From Lichenostomus cassidix (taxonomy: Eukaryota > Chordata > Aves > Passeriformes > Meliphagidae), in NCBI GenBank assembly GCA_008360975.2, contig CM039179.1, positions 48,366,359-48,430,358 on the forward strand: a stretch of DNA of 64,000 nt, read 5' to 3'. Position 1 is the first letter of the stretch, and each line of letters opens with the position of its first letter. Below, piece after piece: positions 51,184-63,101 of this stretch. A program made the position numbers and the translations under genes. The notes under the pieces are model-generated. The model had not been told where the DNA came from, ran no database searches, and saw only the letters and a program-made list of their open reading frames with translations.

Positions 51184-52807
51184 TATATAAAGTGACATAT
51201 ATAAAAGTCTATATAATGTGTGAGAAGCTGAAAACAGTTGTAAGATGGATTGTGTGTTTCAGCAAGAATTACCCATGTATATCACTGGTTTTGAAAAACA
51301 GATTCATCATGCAGATTTCCTCATCAGCTCACACTCTGATTGGAAAGACAGGAAGAAGACTTCTTTCATGGGAAATATTCCAGCAAGATGACTTTTGTAG
51401 TGATACTAATTGAAAGGCCTCTCTTATCAGACTAAGATTTTATCTTCCTAGTGTTGAAACCTGGGAAAAAAAGTTTATAAAGTCCTGTATCTTCTACGAC
51501 ACCATAAAAAGTCTACGAAATTTCCATATCTATTACTAGACTTGCAATTTATGCCATCATAGCTTCTGTTTAAAAACATGGAAGAGAGAAGACTCAAGTA
51601 CTCTCCATATCACATCCAGATGGCAAAGGTTAGCCAACCTAGCATCTGAGTCATCCACTGAGAGCTAAGAGTCAAGGCAATTACACTCCCAATACTGGCT
51701 CTTTGGTTATTTGCCCAAAATTATTTTGGAAAAATTTGCACTCTAAAGTGTTTCAACACACTGGCTGGTTAAACTACTGCTGACTCTCACAGAATGAACT
51801 GCTATCCACAGAGCAAAAAGCAGAGTTGGGAAAAGCAGAAATATCTCTGTTTCCTCCACATAAATAAATCAAATAATCAGATGAAGCACAGTTTCAAGTT
51901 CAGCAGTCCTACGAGTTTTCCATTCTTGTTATCACCATAAATCATAAAATGAGTACCTTAATTAGGATGTCAACTTCTTTTTAAACATAATTGTTTTCAG
52001 TTTTGCCCAAAGCAGATGAGTTAATTGAGTTTGCAACTATATTTCTTTGGTTAATTTTATGAGACTGACTGGCTTCTCTCTCTTTAATTTGCTAGTATTC
52101 TTAACATTTTACTAACCCATTTCTCTGTCTGTTCTTAATCGTTATTTCTCATGGAGTGTCCTTGTTTCTTGTTATCACCTGATAAATTGCAAGGCATGTT
52201 TTCATAGTTTTTAAAAAAATTCCCGCATGTCAGAATTTGTGAGCACTGGCTGTATGGTTGATACACAAATAATTCATCTCCTGTTCCCTGTGCTTTCGTA
52301 AACAAGCAGGGGAAAGGGATGAAGGTTTGCTCTCTATCTGATACGAAGCTGGAATGCAGCTAGAGTTTGTAGCTGGACCCAGAGATTGGGACATAGCCCC
52401 ATGTTCCACAGTTTAGACTGCCCTATGTGTTATCAATATAGCAGAAACGAAGTCAAATAAGAAAATAAAGACTAGAAATTTATTTTTCTGATGAGGCTAC
52501 CTTCCCAAAGTGCAGCCATGGCTGATCCACTTCTTTCCAGGACCAAAGTTTAAAACTCCAAAATTTTGGCTTTCAGTTCAGACACTGACTAGTTAAGACT
52601 TAGTCAACGCTTGTTTCTTTGCTGCATTCAGTCTGGACTACTCACTTTAGGATTATTAGATTATGTTATAGGATTCATTCAGTAGAAATAAAGAAGCAAT
52701 CTTAAATTTATTTAACTACTGGAATCAAAGCTCCAGCCTGGTTTCTTGTTTACCTCTAAAATGCCCTGGCAGAAAGCATAGATTCATGTTAATAAGCGAA
52801 TTATGGG

Positions 52808-52837
52808 GAAACATATTTCCTAGGAGAAATATGTTTC
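52808..52837. repeat. Perfect inverted repeat, 11-bp arms
   Basis: GAAACATATTT (52808-52818) and AAATATGTTTC (52827-52837) flank CCTAGGAG, which itself contains the palindrome CCTAGG. Confidence 0.85.
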
Positions 52838-53678
52838 TTTCTTCTTCATACCTTTTAGGCTTCCTAAACTACCAAACATGCTAACTTCTACAGCATATCT
52901 AAAACATTAGATCATTTGCTATTAGCTACACTCATTTAAACTGAATTTATATTAGCTTTTATTACCAAGTCACCGTAGTTAAGTTACCAATATAACTTTA
53001 CTTTGAACTCAGCTGCTTTCAAATACAAATCACTAAGCATCCAAGACATTCCAACTTCATAAAGATATAGCTTTCCTTTTCTTACTAGACATCCAGTAAG
53101 ATTTTTAAATTACTAATGCCCTTCTGCTAGAGAACTAACTTTTATTTATCAGCATGCCCATAACTCAGTTAATTTTATCCAAATAAAGCAAAGTTCTTAA
53201 ACTTACATTTTCACTCAAAGCACTTCTGCAAAGCCAGAGAGCCTTGGCAGCTTTGTCATAAATTTTGTCCAGAGATGTTGCTAATTTTAAAAAAATTCAG
53301 AAGGCTTTGAATTTTTATGAGCTATTCCTGCACTGTTCTTTAATACTAGGAAAGAATTTACTCCCTGAGAGGGCTCACCTTGTCTTTGCATATATCTAAA
53401 AATTGCATGGGACTATATGGCCTACAGCCTCACTATAAGCATGGCAACTGAGGTTCAGGTTCAGACAACAATAAATTAAATTTCAGCTTTTCTATTTTTC
53501 TCAGAACACAGCAGAAGTAAAACTCTGGAAATTCATGAAGTAAAAAAGATATAGCAAAACCCAAATTATAAATTTTAGAAGCAAGGAAAACTTGTTGCAG
53601 AACTTCATAAACCTGGGAGAAGTTAAGGGATCAGCTGGCACAGCACCTTAAAGCATCAGTCAAAAGCTGTTCCTCTAC

Positions 53679-53756
53679 TAAAAAAAACAAAAACAGAAAA
53701 CCCCCCTAAGAACCACAAACCAAAACAGCAACAACAAAAAGACCAGAACCCAAACC
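53679..53756. repeat. A/C-rich low-complexity tract
   Basis: AAAAC-type repeats are interrupted by a C6 run. On the minus strand this gives an artefactual Leu/Val/Phe-rich frame (end of 53678-53950), not a gene. Confidence 0.85.
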
Positions 53757-55041
53757 ATACCTTGTTTAAGTGCAATGCAAAAGTTAATTAGATGAGCTGC
53801 AGCCAGAAGTTTTCTAATAATTAAGGTTTGAGGACTAAACTGGGATATAGCTTTGGCTAAAGGTGAGCTGGTGTGGAAAACAAAAGGACAGTAGCTGGTT
53901 AGCAAAACTCTTGAACTCTGAAAAATAATTTTTTTCATTGTCGAGGTCAAGGAATGAGATTAGTAAGGCTTGCTGGAAGATCTTTGGTTAAAAAAAATAA
54001 GAGTTTAAGGGCTGAAGAGGATTAATATATTTTGAATTTGCTTGCTTTTACAACAGAACAGAGCTATAGTCAAATGTAAATTGCATTCAATGCTCACCTG
54101 TAATCAAAGTAAAAGGCCTAGCACATTCCAGAAAGACTTGCACCATAAGACACATCTGCTTTTCTATTTTGCTGCTTTGCATTGCATCAAGATGAGTAAA
54201 GGAACTGGAAAACACATTATAACTGCCTGATTAAGAGATGTCTAAAGCTTTTATGTGCTATTTATCTGTTTCAAGCTCTGATTAAAATATGGTGGGCACA
54301 TCTGGAGGCCAATGCATTCCACCATAAAAACAAGTAGGATGAATTGCTATTTGGAGATACTTGTGTCTTTTCATTTACAATGGAAAGATCTTGTCTGGTG
54401 TAGGCAACACAGCTAATACACACATAGGTGGTTAAAATTAGGGAATCCTGCCTGAAGGATATGGATTATTATCTGATTGTAATAGACTGAGGCATGTACT
54501 TAGTTAAATTTTAAGACAGATTATTCTGAGATGTCCAACTTTCAGATTATTATAATTAAGCCTTTCCTTTTAATGACAAGCATGACTACTCTAAAGAAGG
54601 TGTTACAGGTCATCATCCAACTTATTCCAAGTGTGATTGTTGCGAGCAGGAAATAATTGAAACTGTCATCAAAATGTAACTAACTAAATCTATACTATAC
54701 TTTGTTGCTTTAAAATCTTTATTCCAGTAACTTTTTGAATGGAGTGAAGTTTTAAGAAGGTTGTGAAGTTATTGTAAATTCAACAGATTATAGTGCTTCC
54801 AGATTATTTCTGAGCACTACATTGCAGGCAGTCCTAGTCTCACATCACCTGTAAAGTGTCTCTGGAGAAAGAAGGGGGGATAGTTTACCTGCATGTGACT
54901 ACTTATTTTGTATGTTGGTCCAAATACCTGTACCTATATGGACTTATACAAATATCAGAGATAGGATTCACAAAGCTGATGATTCATTTCTGGGTAAAGC
55001 CTCACTGAATACCATTCTTGTATTTCTGTTCCTTAGGTGCT

Positions 55042-55095
55042 GTTTTTTGGGGGGGGCGGTTGTTTGTTTGTTTTTTTGTTTGTTTTTTTTTTTAA
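55042..55095. repeat. G-run and (TTTG)n/T-rich tract
   Basis: T6, then a run of about eight G, a C, then TTTG repeats and poly-T. It resembles the reverse complement of the A/C-rich tract type at 53679-53756. Confidence 0.85.
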
Positions 55096-57238
55096 GTTAG
55101 TAAATGTGCTACACCAGTTTTTAAAAAGGAGAACATTCAAAATCCAAAATTAAACAAATCAGCTAAGAATCAACCTGCTCTATAAGTACTCAGTAGTCAG
55201 TCAATCATAAAATAGGAAGTTCTAATATTCATTCTAGATTTTTTTCTCCATAGACTATAAAAATGTAGGGTGTATAAACAGATACAAATGTAATCCAAAG
55301 AGGTAAGTGTCTACTTAAAAAGCACAACTGCTGCTTTACCTGATGTTTAATGATTTCTACAAGACAGAGTATTAGCCTGGCATTAAATTTATATAGCAAG
55401 AACACAGTTTGGTGAACACTCTTTACACAAAATATTTGATTCCTAATGCACTATCACAACAAGTATTATAATGTAGTTTATGCTGTTGCTACTTTGAAAG
55501 TTGCTGTTTTTAAGACCTTAAATTTTGCGATCAGAACTTATAGATGCCCATGTCAATGTCTGCTGGTGAATAATTTGTTTTTAAATACTTCTGCTATGTC
55601 TTCATGAAAAATATAAAATATATACATTAATAGTGGTTTTGATATACTGACAAATAAACAATATTATAAGAACCTGCATTTCCTCACTGGCCCCTGGGGC
55701 ACAGACAGTGGATAGGGTGAGATCTAATCCTTGTTCCAGCTAAGCACCTTTGTATTGCAACCTCAGGGGTGTTTCTAGCCAAACTTTTTTATGGCAATTT
55801 AAACTCATTTAGGACTACTTCTACTCATTGCAATGGCAGGAGGAAGAGTTGTAACTAAAAAATATAATGCAAAAATATAGAATTCCTTCTCCTCTTCCTT
55901 GCTTCTCCATTTTTTAATCAAGGATTATATTTAGTCCTTTTTGATAACACTGTGCTCTGATGTTATAGACTAAGGAAATTAGCCAGCTTCACTTTGAGAA
56001 AAAGAAGTACACAGCTGTGAATCTGCTAAGGTATATGATTCCCAGCTTAAGGCAGTCCTATCTTCAAGGCAGTCCAAGCTCAGAGCGAATTATGTTACTG
56101 GGGGTGAGAAGATGAAGGAAAGGAAGGTGAGAGATGGTGTGTGAACTGAAGGCTAGCAGGAGGCTTTCGTCTGCTTGGCAACTGAATGAACTGAATAGCA
56201 CGTTTTTTGAGTTTGTAAAATAAAGCCGGTCTGTTTAATAGCAGTAGTGGTACAGAGCTGGGAGCTATCACAGCTATGCTACTGTTGTGGTTTTGTTTCT
56301 CTTAAAAAAAAAAAAAGAAGTGTAACAGAGGTAATAATTGTTTTTCTTAATGTCGGTATCAGAAAGCATACTCTACTTGTGAGTATCAAGGTATTAAGTA
56401 ACTTGATTGTAAAAATTAAAACATTATGCAGCTTTGCGTAGTGGTTTTTTGTGTGGTTTTTTTGACCAACAAGTTTGTTTGTGTTTTTCTTGTACAACAC
56501 TAATTTTTTGGTTACTCTGTAGTGTAGAAGAAATTGGAAATTGGTCAATTGCAGAAGAAGACGGTAGAAGTAAATTCTGTTAATATGGATAAAGCACATA
56601 CACTGACACATCTCAGAAAGTACTTACTCATCATCTAGTCAATAATCTATTTGTTTTATGTTCTATATGGTTGATGTTTGAGTTGGAATATTGTGTAGTG
56701 CAAACCTAGAAACCTATACCTGTATTTCTGTCAGAGAGAAAGAAGATTTACTTAATGAGACCTACTTTTGTGTAAGAGCATAATTAATGCTATTTCATCT
56801 TTGGCTGTCTAGCACTGCAGTCCTTTCTCTTACCTAAGGAGTGACATTAAAATAATTACAGAGTAATTATTGTTGTCATTCTATTGGTACCTCTGATAAC
56901 AGCACAAATTCAGTATTCTAGTTCTCTTCTTTTAAAAGATCTTTAAGTACCAGGACAGTTCAAGGTGAAAAAATAGAAAATAAAATTTTTGACTGTTGAG
57001 TCAGAGGTTTTAGACTTCTTGATGTGGCTCACCGCTATGATCAGTTAGTTTTAAAAAAACTTCGTCCTGTGGATTTTCCTAACACCTGTCTTAAGTGTTA
57101 ATGGAATGAAAAGTGCCTGACTGCTTCAAGGTAATGCAAGTACTCCAAGAAAATAACTTTATGTAAGTGGCTCAGTGGCATTTGAGTAATAAGTGAGAAA
57201 TGTTGATGGATGCAGACATTTTTTGAAGTGTATATATA

Positions 57239-57817
57239 TGTCATGGCTTAACCCTGCCTGGCAACTATGTACCAGACAGCCACTCACCCACTTCCCTGTC
57301 CTGCCCTGCTAGAGAGGAGAAACAGGAAAAAAAAATAACCCTCATGCATTGAGATAAGAGTTTAATAGCTGAAACAATTTAAAATATAATAATAATTATA
57401 ATGGCAACAAAAACAACCATAATAATAGTAATGAAAAGGAGAGAGAGAGACAGAGAAACAAGTGATGTGCGATACAATTGCTCACCACCTGATGACCAAT
57501 GCCCAGCCTGTCCTTGAGCAGTGATGGTGGCTCCTGGCCAACTCCTCCAGTTCATATAATGAGTATGATGTTCTACAGAATGGAATATCCCCCTGGACAG
57601 TTTGGATTAGCTGTCCTGACTGTGCTCCCTCCTGGCTTCTTGTGCACCAGCTCATTGGCAAAACATGAGACACTGAAAGGTCCTTGACTTTGGGTAAACA
57701 CTGCTCAGCCACTCAAACATTAGTATGCTATCAACAGTATTCTCATACTGAATTCAAAACTGCACTGTATCAGCTACCAAGAAGAAAATTAACTGCATCC
57801 CAGCTGAAACCAGGACA
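57239..57817 (-). mobile_element. Solo LTR, passerine ERVL-type subfamily, minus strand
   Basis: About 579 bp. On the minus strand it runs from TGTCCTGGTTTCAGCTGGGA to a GGGTTAAGCCATGACA end, with TG...CA termini. It shares the family layout of the three plus-strand copies: 'gcagttaattttcttcttgg' then 'tagctgata', 'gttgatagca', 'ggctgagcagtgtttaccca', 'ggacagctaatccaaactg', a TATA-like ATTATATGA, and CTATTAA before 'ctcttatctcaatgc'. It differs enough (TGTCCTGGTTTCAGC start, diverged middle) to be another subfamily. A/T- and GA-rich simple sequence (about 57376-57455) has expanded inside it. The flanks (atata and gtgtg) do not form an obvious 5-bp duplication. Neighbouring TA repeats may have blurred the left side. 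Confidence 0.88.
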
Positions 57818-57895
57818 GTGTGCCACTATACCATGGCATGGTTTACTTTTTCTTGTTTGTCATACCTCTGTTTATTGTACTGCGATTTATTGCTT

Positions 57896-57933
57896 GGGAT
57901 TTTATCCATTTGCAGGGATTTTATCCATTTGCA
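57896..57933 (+). repeat. 19-bp tandem duplication
   Basis: GGGATTTTATCCATTTGCA occurs twice back to back (57896-57914 and 57915-57933) with no mismatch. Confidence 0.97.
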
Positions 57934-59095
57934 GGAATTTAAAGTTTTCCTTTGATGCGTCATCCCTCTTTTGATAAGTTTCTTGATTCTTCTATCTTTA
58001 GGTGGAAATGAGAGTGGAAGGGAGAGCAACAAGTGAGGAAGCTATTCGAGTGAGATCCATTCCTAGTCTTATCAGGTCAGTCACAAGTGTCCAGGACAAA
58101 GACCCAACTCCCAATGTACTATAAGCAGGTTACTAAATTGGATGATAAACTTCAGTACATCATAGCAAAACTAGCAAAATTCATACCTTCAGATGCAGAG
58201 TGTAGCATGGGAAACAGTAGAGATGTAGACCCTACCACAAATAATGGCCAAATATCCTCTGCCCAAGTGCTTTGAAATTCTAAAAATCTTAAAATATAAG
58301 TATAATAATAAACTCTGTGTTGCCTCTTGGTTTAACTGTTTAATATATGCTCCCAGAAATACTGGGAACAGTGCTTGTTCTCAGGACCAGTTGAAATGGA
58401 AAGTTCCCTTTGGCTGCCGCACTGATACATATTTGTAAGAAAATTACCTGTTAAGTGACTAATGGAGTAATACTCAGTAATTATAAGATTACAGGAAAAA
58501 GAAATCCCACAGGGAATAATGTGGCTAGTGCAGCAACAGGTATATGCACATACCTGAGAGTTCAATAAACCAAATGTGATGATTCATGTGTAGAAAGTTT
58601 CTGGGCGTTTGGACTTAAGAGCTGAGAAAGTTCATTGAGGTTTTAATTTCACTGAACTCCAGGACTCTGCATTTAACAAACAACAAAAAGCCTGAAAGGT
58701 ATTAATGTAATTTACAGTTGCTCAAGAAAACAGTTTTAAGTGATTTACAGTTACTAAAAATATGTCCCTGGATAACTGTGTGAGGTTTTAAGCAGTTGCA
58801 TCCTCTACTGTTTTCGTTTCCCTGTAATCACAGCACTATCCCTTCAGTTTCCTAGCTAGACTTCCAAAGCTTTCACTGACAACATGATTGTTCTAAATAT
58901 ATCCCTGGCATTCTGCTCTGAGTCTGGAATTTGAATTTAAAATTGACCTGCTTTATCCATTTGAGAAGTCTCAATAAAGTGATTCCAGTCTTGTGTGGAA
59001 ATAAGGAAACGGAAAAAAATGGAAAGATAATCTGATTCCATTTTTGGTTTGGGGATACCCAAGATTATGTCTTGCACATTAACATGTTTAAACTG

Positions 59096-59225
59096 CTAGG
59101 GCTTTTTTTCCCTGACAAATTAATTTAGTTTTCAATAGAGTTCAGGTGTTCCCTGCCTTGCTAGGGCTTTTTTCTCCTGACAAATTAATTTAGTTTTCAA
59201 TAGAGTTCAGGTGTTCCCTGCCTTG
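59096..59225 (+). repeat. 65-bp tandem duplication
   Basis: Two head-to-tail copies (59096-59160 and 59161-59225) each begin CTAGGGCTTTTTT and end GTTCCCTGCCTTG. They differ at only two adjacent bases in the T/C run, so the duplication is recent. Confidence 0.98.
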
Positions 59226-59762
59226 TAAAGGATGCAGGATTTATAGTCTCTCACTTACATTGCATTATTTCTGGTATAAGGCTGGTCTTGACGACTCAAG
59301 TGGATTTTTCCAGTCCTGTGTTTATATGATATGACTTTTCAAGGGGTTTACATTCTAGTGTTTGCTTTTTCATCCTATGTGACAATCCAGTAAACATTAT
59401 TCTGTGTGTTATATTGAAGAGGACTTGAAATTTCCAAGTTTCAGTCCAGTTTCAGCCCAGGGTCCAGTTTCAAAGCTTTCTGACATACATAGATTTGAAT
59501 GTCAAGATATACTAGCTCTTCCTTTTAACCTATATAATATTTTCAAAGCAATAATATATTATAAAACATTGCTAATACGTATTTTTGTGAGTTTCTAATT
59601 TTTTTTTGTTCGAGTTTTTTGCCACTTCATTCACACACTTCGGTACTGTTAGTTAAAAAGTTCTGCATAAATTTTCTTCCTCTTCAGGGTGATTGAAGAA
59701 TATGTCCTGGTAATATTTCTTCAACTGTGTTATTCTTTATGTAATGTATAGCTGGTTTAGAC

Positions 59763-59783
59763 TATATATATATATATATATAT
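59763..59783. repeat. (TA)n microsatellite
   Basis: 21 bp of uninterrupted TA. Confidence 0.95.
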
Positions 59784-60640
59784 GTAATTCCGTGTAAGGG
59801 GAAATCTGGTAGAATACTGTTAAATCATAATTACTGCAATTTTGAAAGAGAAAAGTTACTCATTAATACCCTCTTTTACTTCAATGTGTACCTATTTTTG
59901 TTTAGTCTAATGCCAGTCATATTACCATGGCAAAAGTAAGTTGTTGGGTTTTCTTTGTTGATCTACCCACATAAAAGAAGTAATTATCTTAATTGAAGAG
60001 CTTATATATGGTTCAGCATTAATCTGTAAGCTTTTACTTTGCACAATTTTTTTTGTGTATACTAAACAAATTTTAAAGAAAGCATTTAAATGAAAAGACA
60101 ACAGAATTTATCTAAGGTGAAATTAAAGTCTAAACATTAACACAACAAATAGTATAAAGATGAAAGTGAGTTAAGGGGTGAATAGAGGTACCTTTTTGAC
60201 TATCAAACTCTGGTATTTGTGACAGCTGGCATAAAGAAATGAAGTCAGTTTTGTTTGTTTGATTGCTTTCCTTTAGAATGTGTCTACAATTTACAATGGA
60301 AAAACTTGACTTGAAAAAAAAATAACAAAGCAAATAAGGTTGGTGAGTTGCATTTTTTTAAATTTATTTTTATTTTTAAATATGAGTGTTTTGCTTTCCT
60401 TCATTTGTTCTGTATACCAAAATTAAACCTGGTAAGCATAAATTAGTGCCACTATTTGACCTGTAAAACAATTGGATAGGGAGGAATAAGCACCTCCATT
60501 GTAGCATGGAGAAGAAGGCCTTGTCTCCAATACGGAGGCAGTATAGTGCCTGTCCCGTGCTTTCTATCATTAAAGAGCTCTTTATAATAGAACAGCAAAG
60601 GACAAGAATTGTGCTGTGAAGTTTTGTGGATTTGGTGCTT

Positions 60641-60662
60641 GTGTGTGTGTGTGTGTGTGTGT
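60641..60662. repeat. (GT)n microsatellite
   Basis: Eleven GT units, perfect. Confidence 0.97.
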
Positions 60663-61939
60663 CCCCAAAATAATGAAGTCTCAAAATAAATGCTGACAAC
60701 TTAAATAATGATAGATTTCCATTACATAATAATAATGCCAAAATAGATGCCAGCTTTGCTGGAACTATGTGGTGAAAAATGATCATTTTAACTAATCATG
60801 TTAACAGCCTCGCATCTTGACAGTGACAGAAGCTTAATGACCAAAAGTTTTTGTTTGGTTGGGGTTTTTTTTTGCCGTTATTACTGATTTAAGTCCTATT
60901 TGTGGAGAAAATGTGTTGGTAAGAGCTAGCTGTTTCAGGCAAACAAAGAACTCTAAGATCACCTGACTGCAGTTAATTGTAAGTTTTACTGCTGAAGTAC
61001 TGAATTCTAAGATTTGTAACTTCCTGACTTCAATTTGATATGTAAACTGTCTAGTGTACATATTTTAAAGTTGTCTTACTCCAGATTCATTGCTTGCTTG
61101 TGAAGAAATTACTATGTTGGTTTGTATAATATTTTGAGGGCTTAAAAAAAGAATGCCTAGAAATATAATCAAATAGTATAAGGGCTAGGTTATGAAATCA
61201 TGGAACTTTCTACTTTACATTCTGTCATGCAGGAAATGGGAATTACCTGGTGGAAATTCTAGTTCTGCTGTGTTGAAACTCACGTTTGTACAATGCTGAT
61301 CCATGTGAGCCGTGACAGTGAACAAGATAGACTGTCAGACTCTGATTCTGGATGACACATGAACAATTTGTTCTGCTAAAACTTATTTAGAAAGGTGCCA
61401 AGAGAATGAACACAACTGTTGAAAGCCCCACCTTAAAGTAAAAGGGAGAGGCTGGTGGACAAAGCACTTCTTTCTGTATCAGCAGGTAGATGTTTGCGAA
61501 CAGGAAAAGACCTGAATATTGTCAGAAGTAAGACATATTCTGCAAAAAGCAGCTGTGTTTAGTTGACTAAGTTTGTTCTGATGGTATGATAAATCCATCT
61601 TTCAAATGTGTACTGCTAGACCTCTGCAGATACAGAAAGCAAAGGACTAATCTGATGTAAACAGTCTCCAAAACCACACTACCCCTAAAGAAAAAAGTGA
61701 AACAAACAACAGAAAACACCACCAACTAACAAGCAAAGAAATAGATTTGCACTGGTAATGATTTTATCCCAGAACTGCAGAATAAGCTTTATGCTAACTG
61801 CAGGAGTACAGTCAATATCAGCTTTAGCATAAGGTTGGTCCAGATAAAATGTGTACTCCTGAAGGTTCTTACGCAGAACAATAGTGATATTGTTACTCAG
61901 AATCAGTGTCAGAACATGAAACAAGAGTACTGCTGTCCT

Positions 61940-61968
61940 AATAAATAAATACATAAATACATAAATAG
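61940..61968. repeat. (AAAT)n/(ACAT)n short tandem repeat
   Basis: An imperfect tetranucleotide run of about 29 bp, mixing AAAT and ACATAAAT units. Confidence 0.9.
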
Positions 61969-62832
61969 AGGAAAAAGAAAAGGTGGCTTCCTTGGAGGAC
62001 CAAGCAAGGAGTGAAAATATGGCTGCAAATGAGGACTGAACATCCAGCTCCCACTTGGTGCCATTAGCAGTCTCACAAGTTGAACACTGCTTTTTATTTT
62101 GAGTGAAGAGAGGTTGGAGGTGAACTAGAAGAGACAGAGTTATCCTGGCTTGGCAAATCTGAGTTCCATTGTCAAACTCTATTGCTCATTATAGACTGAA
62201 GCTTATGGAAGATGGACTCTGCACTCTGGACACTCTGCAAGATTCACCCAAACCCAAAAACACTTGAGATAAAAACAGATGCAGAGTAGCCCCTGAAGCT
62301 TGCAAATAATGCTCACCACACAGAGTGGCTCTGCACAACACAAGTCCAGACAAATTCTAGAGTTTGCAGCAATATGCAAGAACTGCAATAAATTGCATCA
62401 CTTTTATAAAAGTTTGCCAGGAATTAGCTTTCATAACCCATGCAGTAAGATGCCTACAGTGGCAGAAGTGCAGAAGAACAATTTTGAGATGAGACAGACA
62501 ACGTTAGACCAGAACATAACTCTTTTGTAGGGCAGTAAGTGTTTGAAGGAAAAATTACTATTTGGACATAAAGTAACAGCTTACAAGACAGCACAAAAAT
62601 TAATTAAAAGGGGGTGTATTTGCTGGTTTTGCTTTTTTTCTACTTGTTCTTTTCTGTGTTTATTTGGGGGTGCATTTGCTTGCTTGCTTATTTGATTTTT
62701 GTTTCTTTGTTTTTATGGATCTTGCCTATAGGAATGACTCTAGGTAATTCCTAGAAGAGGGTCTAGAAAGACTTGTTACTGATTCTCATAGGGAATGTGC
62801 CTTGCTGGTGGTTAACACCATAAAGCATGGTA

Positions 62833-62838
62833 CTTGTT
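62833..62838 (+). repeat. Left target-site duplication (CTTGTT)
   Basis: An exact 6-bp match to 63096-63101, directly abutting the LTR. A 6-bp duplication is typical of class II (ERVK-like) retroviral integration. Confidence 0.85.
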
Positions 62839-62902
62839 TGTTGCTGTTGAGCTGCTAGCAGAGTAAAGAACCCAGTTCTCAGTGGCAAGAAGGAAAAGGA
62901 CC

Positions 62903-62908
62903 TTTATT
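62903..62908 (-). terminator. LTR polyadenylation signal (AATAAA on minus strand)
   Basis: TTTATT on the plus strand is AATAAA on the minus strand. It lies just downstream of the TATA box of the same LTR. Confidence 0.65.
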
Positions 62909-62923
62909 GTTTTGATTTCATCA

Positions 62924-62931
62924 TATATATA
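62924..62931 (-). promoter_or_regulatory. LTR TATA box (TATATATA)
   Basis: The box sits between the CCAAT boxes and the polyadenylation signal in minus-strand order, the position expected of a retroviral core promoter. Confidence 0.65.
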
Positions 62932-62952
62932 GAGTTTTCAAAGGTCACCCAG

Positions 62953-62989
62953 ATTGGTCAGTCAGAAACCTCCCCCTAGGCCTGATTGG
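62953..62989 (-). promoter_or_regulatory. Two CCAAT boxes in the LTR U3
   Basis: Plus-strand ATTGG at 62953-62957 and 62985-62989 gives minus-strand CCAAT twice, 20-70 bp upstream of the TATA box. Confidence 0.55.
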
Positions 62990-63095
62990 CCAGGCCTGCA
63001 CCGTCCAGATCTTGGGACACTGTTTTTAAAAACATCCAAACTTTATTTATAAAACACAAAAGGAATTCTCATGGGAAAGACCTGTGCTAGCCACA

Positions 63096-63101
63096 CTTGT
63101 T
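63096..63101 (+). repeat. Right target-site duplication (CTTGTT)
   Basis: Exact partner of 62833-62838. Confidence 0.85.

Larger units (their letters stand above)
51180..57238. other. Unique non-coding sequence, about 6 kb
   Basis: No gene or interspersed repeat is recognised. Contains an inverted repeat (52808-52837), an A-rich tract (53679-53756) and a G-run plus (TTTG)n tract (55042-55095). Confidence 0.5.
57818..62838. other. Unique non-coding sequence with tandem duplications
   Basis: No gene is supported. Contains two short tandem duplications (57896-57933 and 59096-59225), (TA)n at 59763-59783, (GT)n at 60641-60662 and an (AAAT/ACAT)n run at 61940-61968. An exon-like segment (58002-58075) and a zinc-knuckle-like frame (about 62300-62530) are treated as findings. 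Confidence 0.5.
62839..63095 (-). mobile_element. Solo LTR, ERVK-like (class II), 257 bp, minus strand
   Basis: On the minus strand it begins TGTGGCTAGCACAGG and ends CTCAACAGCAACA, with the canonical TG...CA termini. It is bounded by exact 6-bp duplications CTTGTT. Minus-strand order is U3 with two CCAAT boxes, TATATATA, then AATAAA about 15 nt later, then a U5-like end 'cactgagaactgggttcttt'. The short TATA-to-AATAAA distance implies a very short R region, as in avian alpharetrovirus-like LTRs. No primer-binding site or coding region flanks it, so it is a solo LTR. I identified this element from structure, not from a remembered family sequence, so the name is left open. Confidence 0.85.

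Noticed and set aside
57224..57830. Target-site duplication GTGTA/GTGTG for the minus-strand LTR
   Set aside because: The left GTGTA is separated from the LTR by TATATA. Microsatellite growth could explain this, but it is not evidence.
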